Source: Planctomycetales bacterium
GTDB lineage: Bacteria > Planctomycetota > Planctomycetia > Planctomycetales > Planctomycetaceae
Direction of reading: 5' to 3'
Length of the DNA: 64,000 nucleotides
NCBI GenBank assembly: GCA_028285345.1
Contig: JANQPT010000012.1
Coordinates: forward strand, 301,150-365,149
Shown piece by piece: positions 9,957 through 19,265 of this stretch. A model generated the notes under the pieces. It worked only from the letters and a program-made list of their open reading frames with translations, did not search any database and was not told where the DNA came from. Position numbers and translations under genes: made by a program. The stretch's first letter is position 1. Every line of letters begins with the position of its first letter.

Positions 9957-11183
9957 TTATGCCGATAGCAGGCTGACGTTGGGCGGCGCGGGCGTAAACG
10001 TGTCGTCAGTCGCGTCGAGCATGTCTTGGACGGCCGTCTCCAGAGAATTCGTCAATGCCAAGGTCGACGACCTGCCCCGCGTCGATTCGACGCTGATTGG
10101 GGCACCGAATGAAACAATCGCGCGGCGGCTTGCGCGGATGCCCGCGGTGGGCCGACCTAGAAAATCCTCTTCAAATTTGTCGATCGTCTCGGCCATCCGC
10201 TCGATCGTTGGACGCTCTGCGACGTAATCGCCCGGGTAACTGAACATCTGCACGACCAGAAACAGATCGTCCATTTCTTCGGCCAACCGTTTTTTCAATA
10301 AGGCATCATCATCGGCCCGCTGCATTTGGGAAATCAGCTCGCGGCGCGCATTCTTGACCCGCTGCGGAATCGTGAATTCCTCCGCTCCCGCCAAATCGTA
10401 CTGCTGCTCCAACCGCTGCAAGATGCAGTCGGACAAATGGGAAATCCGTTCATAGAGCAGGCCGGTCTGCTGCCGGCCGAGGAACTCGACCTCTTTGAGT
10501 GCGATCATTCCGTCGGCGAAGCGATAGATCCGATCGCGCAGCGGGAGATCGGGCCGCGGCCGCCAAAACACGTGTTCTTCCAGTGCGGTCATAATTTGCT
10601 GCAGTTCCGGCGTGGGGTCGCTGGTGTAGATGTACCTGACCGCGCACGGAACAGCGACGATCTCGCGATCCGACTTCCGCGCCGCCGACAAGGCGATTGA
10701 GGCGGCCCCTTCCCGGAACGGCGTCACGCGTTCATTGAGATGGTACACTTCCCCTTCCGGAAAGATCACCAACGGGTTCGGCCGTTGCTGTAGAATCTCG
10801 ACGGCCTGTTTAAACGCGCGCATGTCGGTCCCTTCACGGTCGACGCTGAAGCAACCGTGCTGTTGCAGGATGCGCCGCCGGATGCGACCCGATTTTCCAA
10901 AAACCTGCCAGGCCGCCATGAAGAACAACGGGCAACCGAGTTGATCGGCGGCGTGATACAGCACGTAGGAATCGGCGTGACCGCTGTGATTGGGTGTGAT
11001 CAGCACGCCCTGGTTCGATTCAATCGCCGAGCGGAGATGTTCCAGACCGCGTACGTCGATCTGCTGGAGCCGATGCTCCCGAAACTGCTTTCTTCGGCGT
11101 AACGGGCGCCAGAAACGAATCATCCAGGGGCTCAATTTCGGCGCCCACCATTGCGGCGGTTTCCCAAACGGCTGGCGGTTCAT
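9957..11183 (-). CDS. Lysophospholipid acyltransferase family protein (PlsC-like)
   Basis: A 408-residue glycerolipid acyltransferase. The catalytic H-x4-D box is seen as NHSGHAD (His66, Asp71), and the substrate-binding block as FPEGEVYHLNERVTPFREGA. Members transfer an acyl chain to lysophosphatidic acid or related acceptors at the membrane. The protein is longer than typical PlsC (about 240 residues) because of a helical C-terminal half with unknown function. It is transcribed alone, and the start ATG at 11183 leads directly into a hydrophilic, Arg/Trp-rich N-terminus. Confidence 0.85.
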   Translation of the reverse strand: MNRQPFGKPPQWWAPKLSPWMIRFWRPLRRRKQFREHRLQQIDVRGLEHLRSAIESNQGVLITPNHSGHADSYVLYHAADQLGCPLFFMAAWQVFGKSGRIRRRILQQHGCFSVDREGTDMRAFKQAVEILQQRPNPLVIFPEGEVYHLNERVTPFREGAASIALSAARKSDREIVAVPCAVRYIYTSDPTPELQQIMTALEEHVFWRPRPDLPLRDRIYRFADGMIALKEVEFLGRQQTGLLYERISHLSDCILQRLEQQYDLAGAEEFTIPQRVKNARRELISQMQRADDDALLKKRLAEEMDDLFLVVQMFSYPGDYVAERPTIERMAETIDKFEEDFLGRPTAGIRASRRAIVSFGAPISVESTRGRSSTLALTNSLETAVQDMLDATDDTFTPAPPNVSLLSA

Positions 11184-11330
11184 ATCTTGATTATCCTCGG
11201 AGATTTGGTGCGAAAAGGGATCAACCCCCTGGGCCCTAAGTCGGTTTGGACGTGCCGAATATCACGCGCTCCGTGCCTGAAAGCTGATAAAAAGGAGGCG
11301 CCGCTGCATTACCACGGTTTCGGTCAAGCG

Positions 11331-11387
11331 AGACGACAACCGCAGGAACTGCTGGGGCACATGAAAGTTCGCACGACCTTGATTTAA
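11331..11387 (+). pseudogene. C-terminal relic of a tyrosine recombinase/integrase
   Basis: A short frame encodes RRQPQELLGHMKVRTTLI followed by a TAA and SHAG. This resembles the C-terminal catalytic block of phage/integron integrases, I-x-x-L-L-G-H-x-x-x-x-T-T-x-x-Y-x-H, with the nucleophilic Tyr codon apparently changed to TAA. No upstream catalytic domain can be found between 11184 and 11330. The rest of 11184-11595 holds no other recognisable gene. The stretch is short, so chance resemblance is possible. Confidence 0.4.
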
Positions 11388-11595
11388 TCGCACGCGGGGA
11401 TCCGAGAAGATGTTGAGCGCTGGGCGGAAACAGCCGGTCACTGAGGGAGAAGATTGAATCGGGCGTAAGCGACTGCGTAGAATCTGCCTAACGAGGATCG
11501 TCGGCCTGTGCGTTCGACTGCAACGCTGCGGCTGACAGACGATACGCTGACCATGCTAAAACAGAGTTATCCGCCTTGAACAAATTTGAGAGACA

Positions 11596-11961
11596 ATGAC
11601 CGACACGAGCCACCACGATGACCGAATTGCCAACATGACGTTCGCATCGGTCTACCCGCACTATGTCAACAAAGTTGAGAAGAAGGGCAGATCGAAAGAG
11701 GAATTGCACCAAGTCATCAAGTGGCTGACCGGTTTTACCGACAAGAAACTGGAAAAACTGATTGAAGACGAAGTCACCTTTGAGGGCTTTTTCAAAAAAG
11801 CCAAGCTCAATCCCAACGCTCACTTAATTAAGGGCGTGATTTGTGGCTACAGAGTCGAAGAAATCGAAAATCCGCTGACTCAACAAGTGAGGTATCTCGA
11901 CAAGCTTGTCGATGAGTTGGCCAAGGGAAAGAAAATGGAGAAAATATTGAGAAGCGAGTGA
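11596..11961 (+). CDS. DUF2200 domain-containing protein
   Basis: A 121-residue protein that matches the DUF2200 family along its whole length: [61 protein letters not shown] and [20 protein letters not shown] are family hallmarks. The biochemical function is unknown. DUF2200 genes are scattered across Gram-positive and Gram-negative bacteria and are typical accessory cargo. Here the gene follows an integrase relic, consistent with horizontal arrival. The start ATG at 11596 lies a few residues before the conserved core. Confidence 0.9.
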   Translation: MTDTSHHDDRIANMTFASVYPHYVNKVEKKGRSKEELHQVIKWLTGFTDKKLEKLIEDEVTFEGFFKKAKLNPNAHLIKGVICGYRVEEIENPLTQQVRYLDKLVDELAKGKKMEKILRSE

Positions 11962-12026
11962 AAGATTGCCGTTTCTTTTCTCGTCGCTGAACCCTTTCCG
12001 TTATCCAGCAAACAGCCGCATGCATC

Positions 12027-12908
12027 ATGAGCTACGACCTCTACTTCACGCCGACACAGTCGCTACCCACGCGCGACGAATTCGTGGCGTACTTTGCGGA
12101 TCGTGGCCGATACACGATTGAGCATTCGCAAGCGTTCTATCAAAACGAGGATACCGGCGTTTACTTCTACTTCGAATACTCCGAGCCTAGCGACGATGAT
12201 GAATCAGACTCGGATTCAATCGCTTTCAACTTGAACTATTTCCGACCACACTTCTTCGGCCTTGAAGCTGGTCCCGAAGTTGAGTCCTTCGTCCAAAGAT
12301 TTGCGCTCAACGTCAGTGACCCGCAAACCGATGGAATGGATGACGGTCCATTCAGCGTCGATGGATTCCTTCGCGGCTGGAACGCCGGTAATCGATTCGC
12401 ATACCGGGCAATCCTCTCTTCGGACGATCGTCCTGATCTGTTTGTCTATCCCACTGACGGGCTCGAACAGGCATGGAAATGGAATTACGGCCGGGACCAC
12501 TTGCAAGATCAAGTGGGCGATGCGCTGTTCGTCCCCAAATACATGTTCATGAAGAGCGATCAACGCGCATGCACCGCAATCGTCTGGCCGGATGCCTGTC
12601 CAATTTACATGCCGCAATCTGATCTCGTATTCCTACTGCGCCATGAATTGTCATCCAATTCATCCGCCAATGGTTCTCCCGAGATCACGATTGTCAAATG
12701 GCAACAAATTGCACCAATGATCGCCCCGTTTCCGCAATATGACGGTGACGTCCCATACTTTCGATTGGATTACGATGCGGCTCCAGACCACATCGTCGAT
12801 TTTGTGAGGTCTCAGCCACTTTTGCCGCCCGACGAAGATATGGCGCTTGCCAATGATGATGTCCACAACGAAGAATTGGTCGCCGAGGCTCTGCAGGATG
12901 CTGAATAA
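12027..12908 (+). CDS. Hypothetical protein, acidic, possible immunity-type
   Basis: A 293-residue acidic soluble protein beginning MSYDLYFTPTQSLPTRDEFV, with no signal peptide or membrane segment and no catalytic motif I recognise. It contains many aromatic residues (YFYFEYSEPSDDD) and a VWPDACPIYMPQSDLV block. The alternating aromatic/acidic pattern resembles single-domain immunity-like proteins of polymorphic toxin systems, but no toxin is adjacent, so this is only a guess. It stands 65 bases after the DUF2200 gene on the same strand and its codon usage is less GC-biased than that of the flanking core genes. Confidence 0.7.
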   Translation: MSYDLYFTPTQSLPTRDEFVAYFADRGRYTIEHSQAFYQNEDTGVYFYFEYSEPSDDDESDSDSIAFNLNYFRPHFFGLEAGPEVESFVQRFALNVSDPQTDGMDDGPFSVDGFLRGWNAGNRFAYRAILSSDDRPDLFVYPTDGLEQAWKWNYGRDHLQDQVGDALFVPKYMFMKSDQRACTAIVWPDACPIYMPQSDLVFLLRHELSSNSSANGSPEITIVKWQQIAPMIAPFPQYDGDVPYFRLDYDAAPDHIVDFVRSQPLLPPDEDMALANDDVHNEELVAEALQDAE

Positions 12909-13270
12909 CGATGCGATGCTCCCAGAACGGCGGCCCGGTTACGGCAGGCATTGGCACGCTAGAGATATAGGCGACGAAGCGGATCGCACGTTCTTCGCAG
13001 GGAACAGCTGCCCGGGCAACTAAAGGCAACGCGTCGCATCGATCCAGCGGCCCCAGATCAAGTCAGTCGGCCGCAGCGGGACACTCCGACATCGCGCACT
13101 ACCCTTTGCGACCGGTTTGATTGTGGCAAAACGTATGCTATTCTGTTGCCGCTCGAAGTGACATGGTTCTTTCGCCGGCAAGGAGTTGCACACCGAACAA
13201 CAGCGCCGCCGCAGGTGTCATTCCTCACTGAAATACCCAATATCCTCGTCTCAAATCTGCACTGTGAAAC
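12909..13270. other. Intergenic stretch before pheT
   Basis: 362 bases with no recognisable gene, repeat or RNA. It presumably carries the pheT promoter; I see no clear -35/-10 pair or T-box/leader attenuator. Confidence 0.4.
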
Positions 13271-15289
13271 ATGATCGTTAGTTGGAACTGGCTGGGAGAG
13301 TACGTCGAACTGGGCATGCCGGTCGATGAACTGACCGAAAAACTGACCCTCTCCGGATTGAACCTCGAAGGGACCGAGCCGGTCGGCGAGGATTTGGCGA
13401 TCGATTTGGAAGTGACCAGCAACCGCCCCGACTGTTTGGGGCACATTGGTGTCGGCCGGGAAATCGCCACGCTCTACGGCACTGAAATCAAGATTCCCGA
13501 CCCGCAACCGCACGAGGGCTCGGAAAAAGCCTCCGAGGCGACGTCGGTCGATATCGAATGCGAAGACCTTTGCCCGCAATACATCGCCCGCGTGGTCCGC
13601 GGCGCCAAAGTGGCGGAGAGTCCCGATTGGTTGAAGGCGCGGCTGGAGACGCTCGGTATTCGGCCGATCAATAACGTGGTCGACATCACCAATTATGTGT
13701 TGATGGAATGCGGGCAGCCGCTGCACGCGTTCGACATGGACAAACTGCACGAGGGCCGCATCGTCGTCCGCCGTGCTGCTCCCGGCGAGAAGTTGATGGC
13801 AATCGACCAGCGCGAGTACGAGCTACAGCCGGACATGTGCGTGATCGCCGACGCCGACCGCCCCGTTGCGATCGGCGGCGTGATGGGCGGGCTGGAAACT
13901 GAGATCAGCGAATCGACGACGAACATCTTGATCGAAGTCGCCGACTTTCGCCCCCTCTCGATTCGCAATACCGCGAGGGCGCTCAACCTGCATAGCGATT
14001 CATCGTACCGTTTCGAGCGGGGCATCGATCCGCTCGGCCTCGATTGGGCCAGCCGCCGCTGTGCGGAATTGATCCTGGAACTGGCGGGCGGCGAGTTGCT
14101 TGACGGAGCCGTTGTCGCCGGCGCCGGTCGTCAACCAAACACCGAACCGATCAAGCTCCGCTTCGCCCAAATCTCCCGCATCCTCGGCATCGAGATTCCG
14201 GTTGCGGAAGTAATTCGCATTTTGGAGGACTTGGGACTGCAGCATCACGGGCTGGCAGGCGAGGAGTACTGCGAATTCATCCCGCCCGCCTGGCGGCGCG
14301 ATTTGACGCGGGAAATCGACCTCATCGAAGAGGTGGCGCGGATTTACGGATATGAGCGTATTCCTGAAGATGTGCTCGTCCCGCTCACCGGCAGCCACAA
14401 GCGGGTGGCCGACTACGTCGCCGACAAAGTTCACAACGCACTGGGCGGAAACGGCTTTTTCGAAGCGGTGACCATGACGTTTGTCGACGACGACCTCCAC
14501 GGGTTGTTCCGTCCCACCGGGGAATCTGAACCGCTGCGCGTCGAGCACTCTTCGCGCAAGCGCGAAAACATTCTGCGCCAGAGCCTGATCCCCAGCCTGC
14601 TGCAATCGCGGCGCGAAAACGAAAAGCGGGGCACGTTCAACGCCCGCCTGTATGAAATCGCCAACGTCTATCTCACCGCCGAGCCGGGCAAGCCGGAGTC
14701 GGAACCGACCCGGCTGGCGCTGGTCAGCGGCGATTCGTTTTTCACCATGAAGGGACTGGTCGAACTGATCGCCCACAGCGTCAATCACGCGTCGAAAGTC
14801 GACGTCCGCCCCAGCGAACTGCCCGGTTTTGCCGAGGGGCGCGGCAGTGAAGTCCTGCTGAACGGCAAGCTGTGGGGCTGGCTGGGCGAGATTTCCGCCG
14901 ACCTGCGCGACAAACTCGACCTGCGCGACGACACGACCGTGGCGGAACTCGACTTCGGTTTGTTGGAAGCGACCGCGGACCTCGCGCCGCAGTTCAAAGA
15001 GATGCCGCAAACTCCCGCCAGCGATCGCGATCTCAACTTCGTTCTCGATGAGCAGACGACCTGGCAGCAGTTGGAGCAAACCGTGCGTACCGCCGCCGGA
15101 GAACTGTTGGAGGATGTACAATACGTCGACCAATATCGTGGCAAACAGATCCCCGTGGGCAAGAAGAGTTACGTCCTCACCGCCCGCTACCGCGCCGCCG
15201 ACCGGACGCTGACGCATGAGGAGGTCGAAGAGTCCCAACAAGCGGTCATCGCTGCCTGCCAGTCGAAGCTGGGGGCGGAGTTGCGGTGA
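13271..15289 (+). CDS. pheT: Phenylalanine--tRNA ligase beta subunit, short form
   Basis: Beta chain of phenylalanyl-tRNA synthetase, which pairs with PheS to charge tRNA-Phe. Seen in order: the N-terminal block MIVSWNWLGEYVELGMPVDELTEKL, the SNRPDCLGHIGVGREIA motif, the B3/4 editing domain (INNVVDITNYVLMECGQPLHAFD), the B5 domain (FIPPAWRRDLTREIDLIEEVARIYGYERIP), the catalytic-like core (SLIPSLLQSRRENEKRG) and a C-terminal FDX-ACB anticodon-binding domain (DRDLNFVLDE...LTHEEVE). At 672 residues it is about 120 shorter than E. coli PheT (795): the EMAP-like tRNA-binding domain normally found between about residues 40 and 150 is missing, and the flanking blocks join directly. pheS is not adjacent. 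Confidence 0.95.
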   Translation: MIVSWNWLGEYVELGMPVDELTEKLTLSGLNLEGTEPVGEDLAIDLEVTSNRPDCLGHIGVGREIATLYGTEIKIPDPQPHEGSEKASEATSVDIECEDLCPQYIARVVRGAKVAESPDWLKARLETLGIRPINNVVDITNYVLMECGQPLHAFDMDKLHEGRIVVRRAAPGEKLMAIDQREYELQPDMCVIADADRPVAIGGVMGGLETEISESTTNILIEVADFRPLSIRNTARALNLHSDSSYRFERGIDPLGLDWASRRCAELILELAGGELLDGAVVAGAGRQPNTEPIKLRFAQISRILGIEIPVAEVIRILEDLGLQHHGLAGEEYCEFIPPAWRRDLTREIDLIEEVARIYGYERIPEDVLVPLTGSHKRVADYVADKVHNALGGNGFFEAVTMTFVDDDLHGLFRPTGESEPLRVEHSSRKRENILRQSLIPSLLQSRRENEKRGTFNARLYEIANVYLTAEPGKPESEPTRLALVSGDSFFTMKGLVELIAHSVNHASKVDVRPSELPGFAEGRGSEVLLNGKLWGWLGEISADLRDKLDLRDDTTVAELDFGLLEATADLAPQFKEMPQTPASDRDLNFVLDEQTTWQQLEQTVRTAAGELLEDVQYVDQYRGKQIPVGKKSYVLTARYRAADRTLTHEEVEESQQAVIAACQSKLGAELR

Positions 15290-15349
15290 GGGCAACCGCA
15301 GTTGCGCTTCGCCAGCCGCAGTTCTTACGAGTACCGCGGCTGCAGTGCG

Positions 15350-15775
15350 CTAGTCGGAGGAACGGCGCGGAATGATGCGCGTGTAGACCTTGCGATAGGA
15401 ACAGTTTACACAGGTTTCGGTGATTTCTTTACGGCCGGACATCGCTTCGGTCGCATCTTGCAGAATTGCCGTCGAGCTGGACTTCGTACGGGCTTTGCAC
15501 TTGGGGCAGGCGGAGTATCGGGTGAAGAACGCGCGGTAGCGCAGTTGCAGGGTGTACTCGCAGTTTGGGCAGGACCAGATGTCGTAATCGACACTGCCGA
15601 GCTGCTCCTCAGTCTTTTGCGTGTCGGTGAGATGTTCATCATCGGCCGTTTCGCTCAACAGTTCCAGTTCCAGGCCGCATTCCGGGCAGTGGCGGCGGCG
15701 ATACCGCAGATAGCGCCGCACGCCGATCCACAGCCCGATTCCTACAACTGCTCCGATTAGCACCGTCGGCCACAT
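15350..15775 (-). CDS. Membrane-anchored zinc-ribbon protein, like the C-terminal part of TPM-domain proteins
   Basis: A 141-residue protein with one N-terminal membrane helix (WPTVLIGAVVGIGLWIGV) followed by an Arg-rich stop-transfer and four cysteine pairs: CPEC, CPNC, CPKC and CVNC. The spacing, with ADDEHLTDTQKTEEQLGSVDYDIWSCPNC between the first two, resembles the zinc-ribbon tail of TPM-domain (YgcG-like) membrane proteins, but the TPM domain is absent. It probably faces the cytoplasm. Function is unknown. It is convergent with pheT, 60 bases away. Confidence 0.7.
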   Translation of the reverse strand: MWPTVLIGAVVGIGLWIGVRRYLRYRRRHCPECGLELELLSETADDEHLTDTQKTEEQLGSVDYDIWSCPNCEYTLQLRYRAFFTRYSACPKCKARTKSSSTAILQDATEAMSGRKEITETCVNCSYRKVYTRIIPRRSSD

Positions 15776-16059
15776 GGGGCACTTTGTCCAAATACTTGTG
15801 GTTGGTGGCTCTCTCTGCGAAATTGCTCAGCAGAATCTCACGCACGCTCGCAGATCATTGGCGCATGATTCGATCGCAAGACATTGATTCCAGCGACGAT
15901 TCCCCGCGGCGTCAAGCGACGTGTAGATTCGCGAAATGCACTTCCAAATGGGGACTGAAGAACGATCTTGCCAACGGAGACGACATGGCCGACAGTTCAC
16001 ACAATTCCACAGTGCGCCCAGCACGGCCGCGCCGCAACCAAATCCAATAAAAGATCTCG

Positions 16060-16125
16060 CCACGAATCGCACGAATCTTCACGAATGGCCGCGAATCATT
16101 CGTGTGAATTCGTGCGATTCGTGGC
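16060..16125. repeat. Intergenic inverted repeat, 18-bp perfect arms
   Basis: Arms GCCACGAATCGCACGAAT (16060-16077) and its exact complement (16108-16125), with a further imperfect inner pairing (TTCACGAATG/CATTCGTGTGAA). Tandem variants of CACGAAT occur inside each arm. It lies in a 608-base gene-free stretch (15776-16383) where I see nothing else convincing except this element. This type of CGAAT-rich palindrome looks like a dispersed repeat rather than a terminator. Confidence 0.75.
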
Positions 16126-16383
16126 TAACACAGTTATTGATGAAACCTGACCGCTTGTGGTCGCGAGCGGCATGCTCTGCCCAAACATGCACCATCGCTG
16201 CTTCACCGTATATGTTGTGCCGTTTTGATCAACTAAGATTTGCGCAACCAATGAGAGTTTGAAACGTTTGTCGCACAATTATAAGTTATCGACATGACTG
16301 AACCGCGAATTACAAATCATAAGTTGTAAAACGCATGTGCGCCATTGGCACAGCTCTTGCTGACTCATAAGGGGAACGGCGTA

Positions 16384-17166
16384 ATGATTGAGGAGACGCG
16401 CGACTCCGACTTGCTCGCTGATTTCTTTCGTACCGACCCTGTGCTCTACGCCTATCAGTTGGGCGACCTTGACCCGTTCTTCTTCCCGGCTACACGCTGG
16501 TGGATCACCCGCCGCGAGGAAGTGACGTCGAGCCTACTGCTGTACGGTGCCTTCGAAACGGCGGTCATCCTGGCGATCACGGACAACGAAGATCAAGGCC
16601 GCATTTGGGAACAGCTGCTGCCAGAGCTCCCCGATCGGGCTCACGTGCACTACCGCCGGCAGCACGAGCCGATCGTCAGACAACGTTACCAGCTCCGTCA
16701 TCTCGGCACGCATCAACGGATGCAGTGGAAGCGCCATGCAGCGCTGGCGGACTTGCAGAGTGCCGCCGATCGTCGGGTGCGGGTGTTAACCGGAGATGAC
16801 CGGCAGCAGATCCGCGACCTGTATCGCGCCGCATATCCCGGCGCGTACTTCGACGAACGGACGCTCGAAATGGGGCGCACGATGGGTGCTTTCGCCGGAG
16901 AGCAGCTTGTCGCGATCGCGGCGTGCCATGTCTATTCGCCGCAATATTCCGTCGCTGTAATCGGCGCAGTCGCCACGCACCCGGAGCACCGGGGACGCGG
17001 GTTAGGCACGGCCGTCACGAGGACATTGGTCGATCTGTTGGCTGACGATGTCGCGACAATCGGACTGAATGTCCACTGCCAAAACGACGCGGCGATCGCG
17101 ATCTATGAAAAGCTTGGATTCGAGCGCCGTCACCTCTACGAGGAAGCGTTCATCGAAAGCGCTTGA
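16384..17166 (+). CDS. GNAT family N-acetyltransferase
   Basis: A 260-residue acyl-CoA-dependent acetyltransferase. The acetyl-CoA binding motif of GNAT enzymes is seen near residue 200 (VATHPEHRGRGLGTAVTRTL, with R-G-x-G-x-G), followed by the C-terminal QNDAAIAIYEKLGFERR block. The N-terminal half (YAYQLGDLDPFFFPATRWW) is a second, divergent GNAT-like half seen in two-domain members. The substrate is unknown. The frame opens at a TTG at 16345, but the ATG at 16384 is preceded by AAGGGGAA at suitable distance, so I start there. Stands alone. Confidence 0.88.
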   Translation: MIEETRDSDLLADFFRTDPVLYAYQLGDLDPFFFPATRWWITRREEVTSSLLLYGAFETAVILAITDNEDQGRIWEQLLPELPDRAHVHYRRQHEPIVRQRYQLRHLGTHQRMQWKRHAALADLQSAADRRVRVLTGDDRQQIRDLYRAAYPGAYFDERTLEMGRTMGAFAGEQLVAIAACHVYSPQYSVAVIGAVATHPEHRGRGLGTAVTRTLVDLLADDVATIGLNVHCQNDAAIAIYEKLGFERRHLYEEAFIESA

Positions 17167-17388
17167 TTGAGAGATCAGCATACAAGCAGCTTGCAACGAG
17201 CGGGCAGGAACCTAACTCAAGGTCGACCGGCCACATGCATCAGAATCCCAATTGACTTCGGCGATTCCGCCCTCCTACAATTCCGCCGTCAGTCGATGCA
17301 TCCGTAACATTCTCACGCGGGCGATCCACCAGCACTCCTGTTCTTCCGGAGGTGAGGGTGGTCGCCGTACTACGTACGGAGGTGTTGG

Positions 17389-19095
17389 ATGCACTCATCG
17401 GAAACGTTGCCTGACGTCGCGACTGATCAACCGCTGCCCCAGCAGCGTGGCTTTCTGAACCGGAACCTGATCGGGTGGTTGTACACCCGTAATCCGTTCT
17501 ACCTGCTCAGCCTCTGCTTTGTGATTCACGGAACCGCGCACTGGTTTCAAGTCGACAGCGGGCCGCGCCACACTTGGACGCTGATGGCGCTGATCGCCGG
17601 CTACACGATGATGATGGCGGCTGCGGGATTCGGCATCGTCCGCTTCGGCCGCGTCTGGGATGACGCGCGCTCCATCTTCGCAATTGTCGTGGTATTGTTC
17701 GTCGCCCTGGCGGTAACACTCGATGATGCCATGCTCAATCACTTGTCGCTCGCTCCGGTGATTGGCCTAGCGGGTTACGCGTTTGCCGCGGTGATTGTCG
17801 AGGGACTCTTGCTCGGCTTGCGGATCAAGCTACCGGTCCTGTTTCGGCTTCCGCTGCATGGATTGCTGGGATTACTGTTCCTCTATCCGGTACTTCTGAT
17901 TCCGCACGAGCTTTCCGGCAGCGCCGATGCGATTGTGTGGCGTATCTATCTGTTCTCGCCCTGTGCCGCGATCTCGTTCGTGACTTTTTTGCCGGCCGTG
18001 TGGCGGGGCGACGGCTATGTTCGCGACAACGGTACGCCGTGGAGTTGGCCCTGGTTTCCCTGGGGAATCATCGGCTTACTCGCCGTCTGTCTCGGATACC
18101 GTGCCTACTCGTTGAGCCTGACGTTTGATCCGGTGATGACGCTCAGTCTGCAGGAGGCAATGGAGTTGGGCTCGGCGTTCGGCGGCTACTTTCTCGTTCC
18201 CATGCTGTTGGCTGCCGCATTAGTGATGCTGGAAATCGGTCGCGTCCAGCGGCTACTCAAACTCCAGTCGATCGCGCTGCTGATTCCAGCGGCATGTTTC
18301 GTGATCAGCTTTCCCTTTTCAGAGCCGAGTCGGCTGCAGAGTGATTTTCTGTCACAGTTTGTGCAGCGGCTGGCCTCGCCGGTGTTCCTGAGCGGGATCG
18401 CCGGCTGCCTGTTTTACGGTTATGCATGGCTTCGCAAAGTCCGGTTTGCTGAAGACGCGCTTATGGCCGCCCTGTTAGTGATGTCGGTCGTTCGCGTCGA
18501 GAGCGTTAGTGTCGCCACATTGGCCGACGTCCATCCGCTGCCCTTTGTGTTGATCGCGCTTGTGCAGTTCGCCAAATGCGTCTCGAGACGCGATTCACGC
18601 CGATTCCTGGCGGGAGCACTTTGCTTGGTTTTCGCGTTTCACGTAGCGCCTTCCTTTGGTTGGGAAATCAATCTCCGCGTTCGCGATTTCCTCACAATTC
18701 AACTGGCCGTAGTCAGTCTCATACTGGCCGGCGTACTCTTCAACGATGAATTCGCACGGCTGTTTCGCGTGTTCGGCGCGGTCGCGCTGATGATTGACGT
18801 CGTTGTGGTGTTCCTGGAACCGACAGTGCTCCCCGATTCCGTCGCACCCTGGACCGGCACGGTTTACCTGTCCGCAGTGGCGGCGGTTTCATTCGCTCTG
18901 GCCGCGGGACTTCGCAGTTGGAGTTATCTCGCAACCGGTCTGATCAGTGCGGGCGCGTTGATCTTCGATTGCGTTGTCTGGATGCTCAGGCGCTGGCCGG
19001 GCATCGAATCGTTCCTGATTGCGGCCGCCCTCTTTGTCGTCGCGGTGGCAATCAGCATTGTCAAAGCGGGCCGGAACTTGCGGCGTCAGGCGTGA
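17389..19095 (+). CDS. Polytopic membrane protein of unknown function
   Basis: A 568-residue protein with a 40-residue hydrophilic N-terminus and about 14 hydrophobic helices, from FYLLSLCFVIHGTAHW near residue 43 to SFLIAAALFVVAVAISI at the end. No transporter or enzyme signature is seen. A GGAGGTG sequence four bases before the ATG at 17389 is one of the best ribosome-binding sites in the window. Similar uncharacterised multi-helix proteins occur in planctomycetes. It is followed by an exported protein gene on the same strand after 170 bases. Confidence 0.8.
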   Translation: MHSSETLPDVATDQPLPQQRGFLNRNLIGWLYTRNPFYLLSLCFVIHGTAHWFQVDSGPRHTWTLMALIAGYTMMMAAAGFGIVRFGRVWDDARSIFAIVVVLFVALAVTLDDAMLNHLSLAPVIGLAGYAFAAVIVEGLLLGLRIKLPVLFRLPLHGLLGLLFLYPVLLIPHELSGSADAIVWRIYLFSPCAAISFVTFLPAVWRGDGYVRDNGTPWSWPWFPWGIIGLLAVCLGYRAYSLSLTFDPVMTLSLQEAMELGSAFGGYFLVPMLLAAALVMLEIGRVQRLLKLQSIALLIPAACFVISFPFSEPSRLQSDFLSQFVQRLASPVFLSGIAGCLFYGYAWLRKVRFAEDALMAALLVMSVVRVESVSVATLADVHPLPFVLIALVQFAKCVSRRDSRRFLAGALCLVFAFHVAPSFGWEINLRVRDFLTIQLAVVSLILAGVLFNDEFARLFRVFGAVALMIDVVVVFLEPTVLPDSVAPWTGTVYLSAVAAVSFALAAGLRSWSYLATGLISAGALIFDCVVWMLRRWPGIESFLIAAALFVVAVAISIVKAGRNLRRQA

Positions 19096-19265
19096 TCGCG
19101 ACGGGGAGGCCAACTGCCGGAACTGGCTAGCTCACGGTTTTCGTGCACCGCCATTTTGCGTTTGCAAAACATCGACGGAAACTCGTGATATCTGCTACAA
19201 CAATTCGCCTCAGCGAGTGTGCTTCGAATTGTTAGCCGCTTATTGACCTAAGACAAGGACGTACC

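Noticed and set aside
14000..15295. 431-codon frame on the minus strand
   Set aside because: It is the antisense shadow of pheT; the plus-strand product has all synthetase motifs.
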